A model generated the notes under the pieces. It was not told the DNA's origin, searched no databases, and saw nothing but the letters and a program-made list of their open reading frames with translations. 64,000 nucleotides of DNA, from NCBI GenBank assembly GCA_009712635.1, contig WASS01000020.1:1-64000 (forward strand). Reading direction: 5' to 3'. Both the position numbers and the translations under genes were made by a program. This document shows, piece by piece, positions 63,622 to 64,000 of this stretch. This DNA is from Hungatella sp. GTDB taxonomy: Bacteria; Bacillota; Clostridia; Lachnospirales; Lachnospiraceae. Every line of letters starts with the position of its first letter. Position 1 is the stretch's first letter.

Positions 63622-63733
63622 AAATATATCGCGCAGCAAGGCACTATTTTGGTTAATAGTTGCATTTATACACAATAGATGATAAGTTAATTACTATAAA
63701 GAGATAACTTACGCTTGAAAGAGGTGATACAAA

Positions 63734-63937
63734 ATGAGTAAATACAATGCTTTATGGGAATACGTCCAGAAAAATGGAAGTCCATCCTTCAAACTGACAT
63801 TTGATGAGATCGGCGAGATCGCAGGAATACCTTTAGACCACTCTTTTTTGACATATAAGAAAGAACTGGCTGAATATGGCTATCAGGTAGGAAAGATATC
63901 CATGAAAGAAAAAACGGTTATCTTCAATGTTTTATAA
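63734..63937 (+). CDS. Small DUF7662-like protein
   Basis: 67 residues. Pattern MSKYNALWEYVQKNG then KLTFDEIGEIAGIPLDHSFLTYKKE, a short winged-helix-like domain seen in many bacterial operons (DUF7662). AAGAGGTG lies before ATG, 113 bases downstream of the nucleotidyltransferase gene. Role unknown, possibly nucleic-acid binding. Confidence 0.7.
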   Translation: MSKYNALWEYVQKNGSPSFKLTFDEIGEIAGIPLDHSFLTYKKELAEYGYQVGKISMKEKTVIFNVL

Positions 63938-63954
63938 GTAAGGGGGAATCTTCT

Positions 63955-64000
63955 ATGAAGGAAAAAGCAAAAATTAAGGGAAAATTTACTGATGGTGACC
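63955..64000 (+). CDS. Start of a gene cut by the window edge
   Basis: ATG 63955 with AGGGGG 9 bases upstream opens a frame with 15 residues visible (MKEKAKIKGKFTDGD). Too short to identify. Confidence 0.6.
   Translation, partial: MKEKAKIKGKFTDGD

Overview
The window looks like a chromosomal segment of a spore-forming, saccharolytic anaerobe of the Lachnospiraceae (Clostridium cluster XIVa, Lacrimispora-like). This is inferred, not proven. The support is Firmicute-type Shine-Dalgarno sites (AGGAGG), moderate GC, GTG/TTG starts, a T-box in front of glyS, a BclA-like collagen protein, a sodium-pump decarboxylase beta subunit, a membrane pyrophosphatase, and several carbohydrate ABC importers without a PTS.

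Layout. 1-4700: a partial collagen-like surface protein, a two-gene fragment of a Na+-pumping decarboxylase (oadB plus a 51-residue gamma-like subunit), and a divergent membrane pyrophosphatase. 4700-21700: a catabolic locus for uronic-acid polysaccharides. A YesM/YesN-type two-component system and a heparinase II/III-like lyase lie on the minus strand. Divergent from them are an ABC sugar importer, a GH2 beta-glucuronidase-like enzyme, a GH88 unsaturated glucuronyl hydrolase, a DUF2264 protein and a LacZ-type GH2. No catabolic enzyme here has a signal peptide, so imported oligosaccharides are probably finished in the cytoplasm. 21700-33100: small DUF3788/YjbR/DinB genes, then a heterodimeric drug-type ABC exporter behind a leader peptide and three tandem terminators, then patatin, pcrA and an rRNA uracil methyltransferase.

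33300-43000: T-box-controlled glyS, stress proteins (CsbD, GlsB), and an AT-rich accessory stretch with orphan small proteins, a Nudix-GNAT fusion, an APH-like kinase and a membrane-anchored MerR regulator. Two promoters here have the 19-bp spacer typical of MerR control. 43000-51050: a maltodextrin/starch locus with a LacI regulator, a secreted GH13 amylase with CBM20, an ABC importer and a cytoplasmic GH13 neopullulanase. A CG-centred palindrome sits at the promoter. 51360-55300: an ABC-2 exporter, an SGNH/sialate-esterase-like enzyme, a PadR regulator and a flavin reductase.

55300-64000 is the most interesting part: a nucleic-acid repair island. On the minus strand two adjacent WYL-domain regulators are followed by Ku and an ATP-dependent DNA ligase (bacterial NHEJ). 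On the plus strand, starting from the same intergenic region, come an RtcB RNA ligase with a large in-frame internal deletion, a roughly 500-base non-coding stretch, a slipin (band-7/SPFH) protein, two different RlaP-like polymerase-beta-fold nucleotidyltransferases and a DUF7662-like small protein. The non-coding stretch holds a tRNA-like module in permuted order: T-arm, closed acceptor hairpin, D-arm, flanked by the two strands of an anticodon-like stem. That is the architecture of the YrlA class of bacterial Y RNAs. RNA repair, a tRNA-mimic RNA and DNA end-joining therefore appear physically, and possibly regulatorily, linked.
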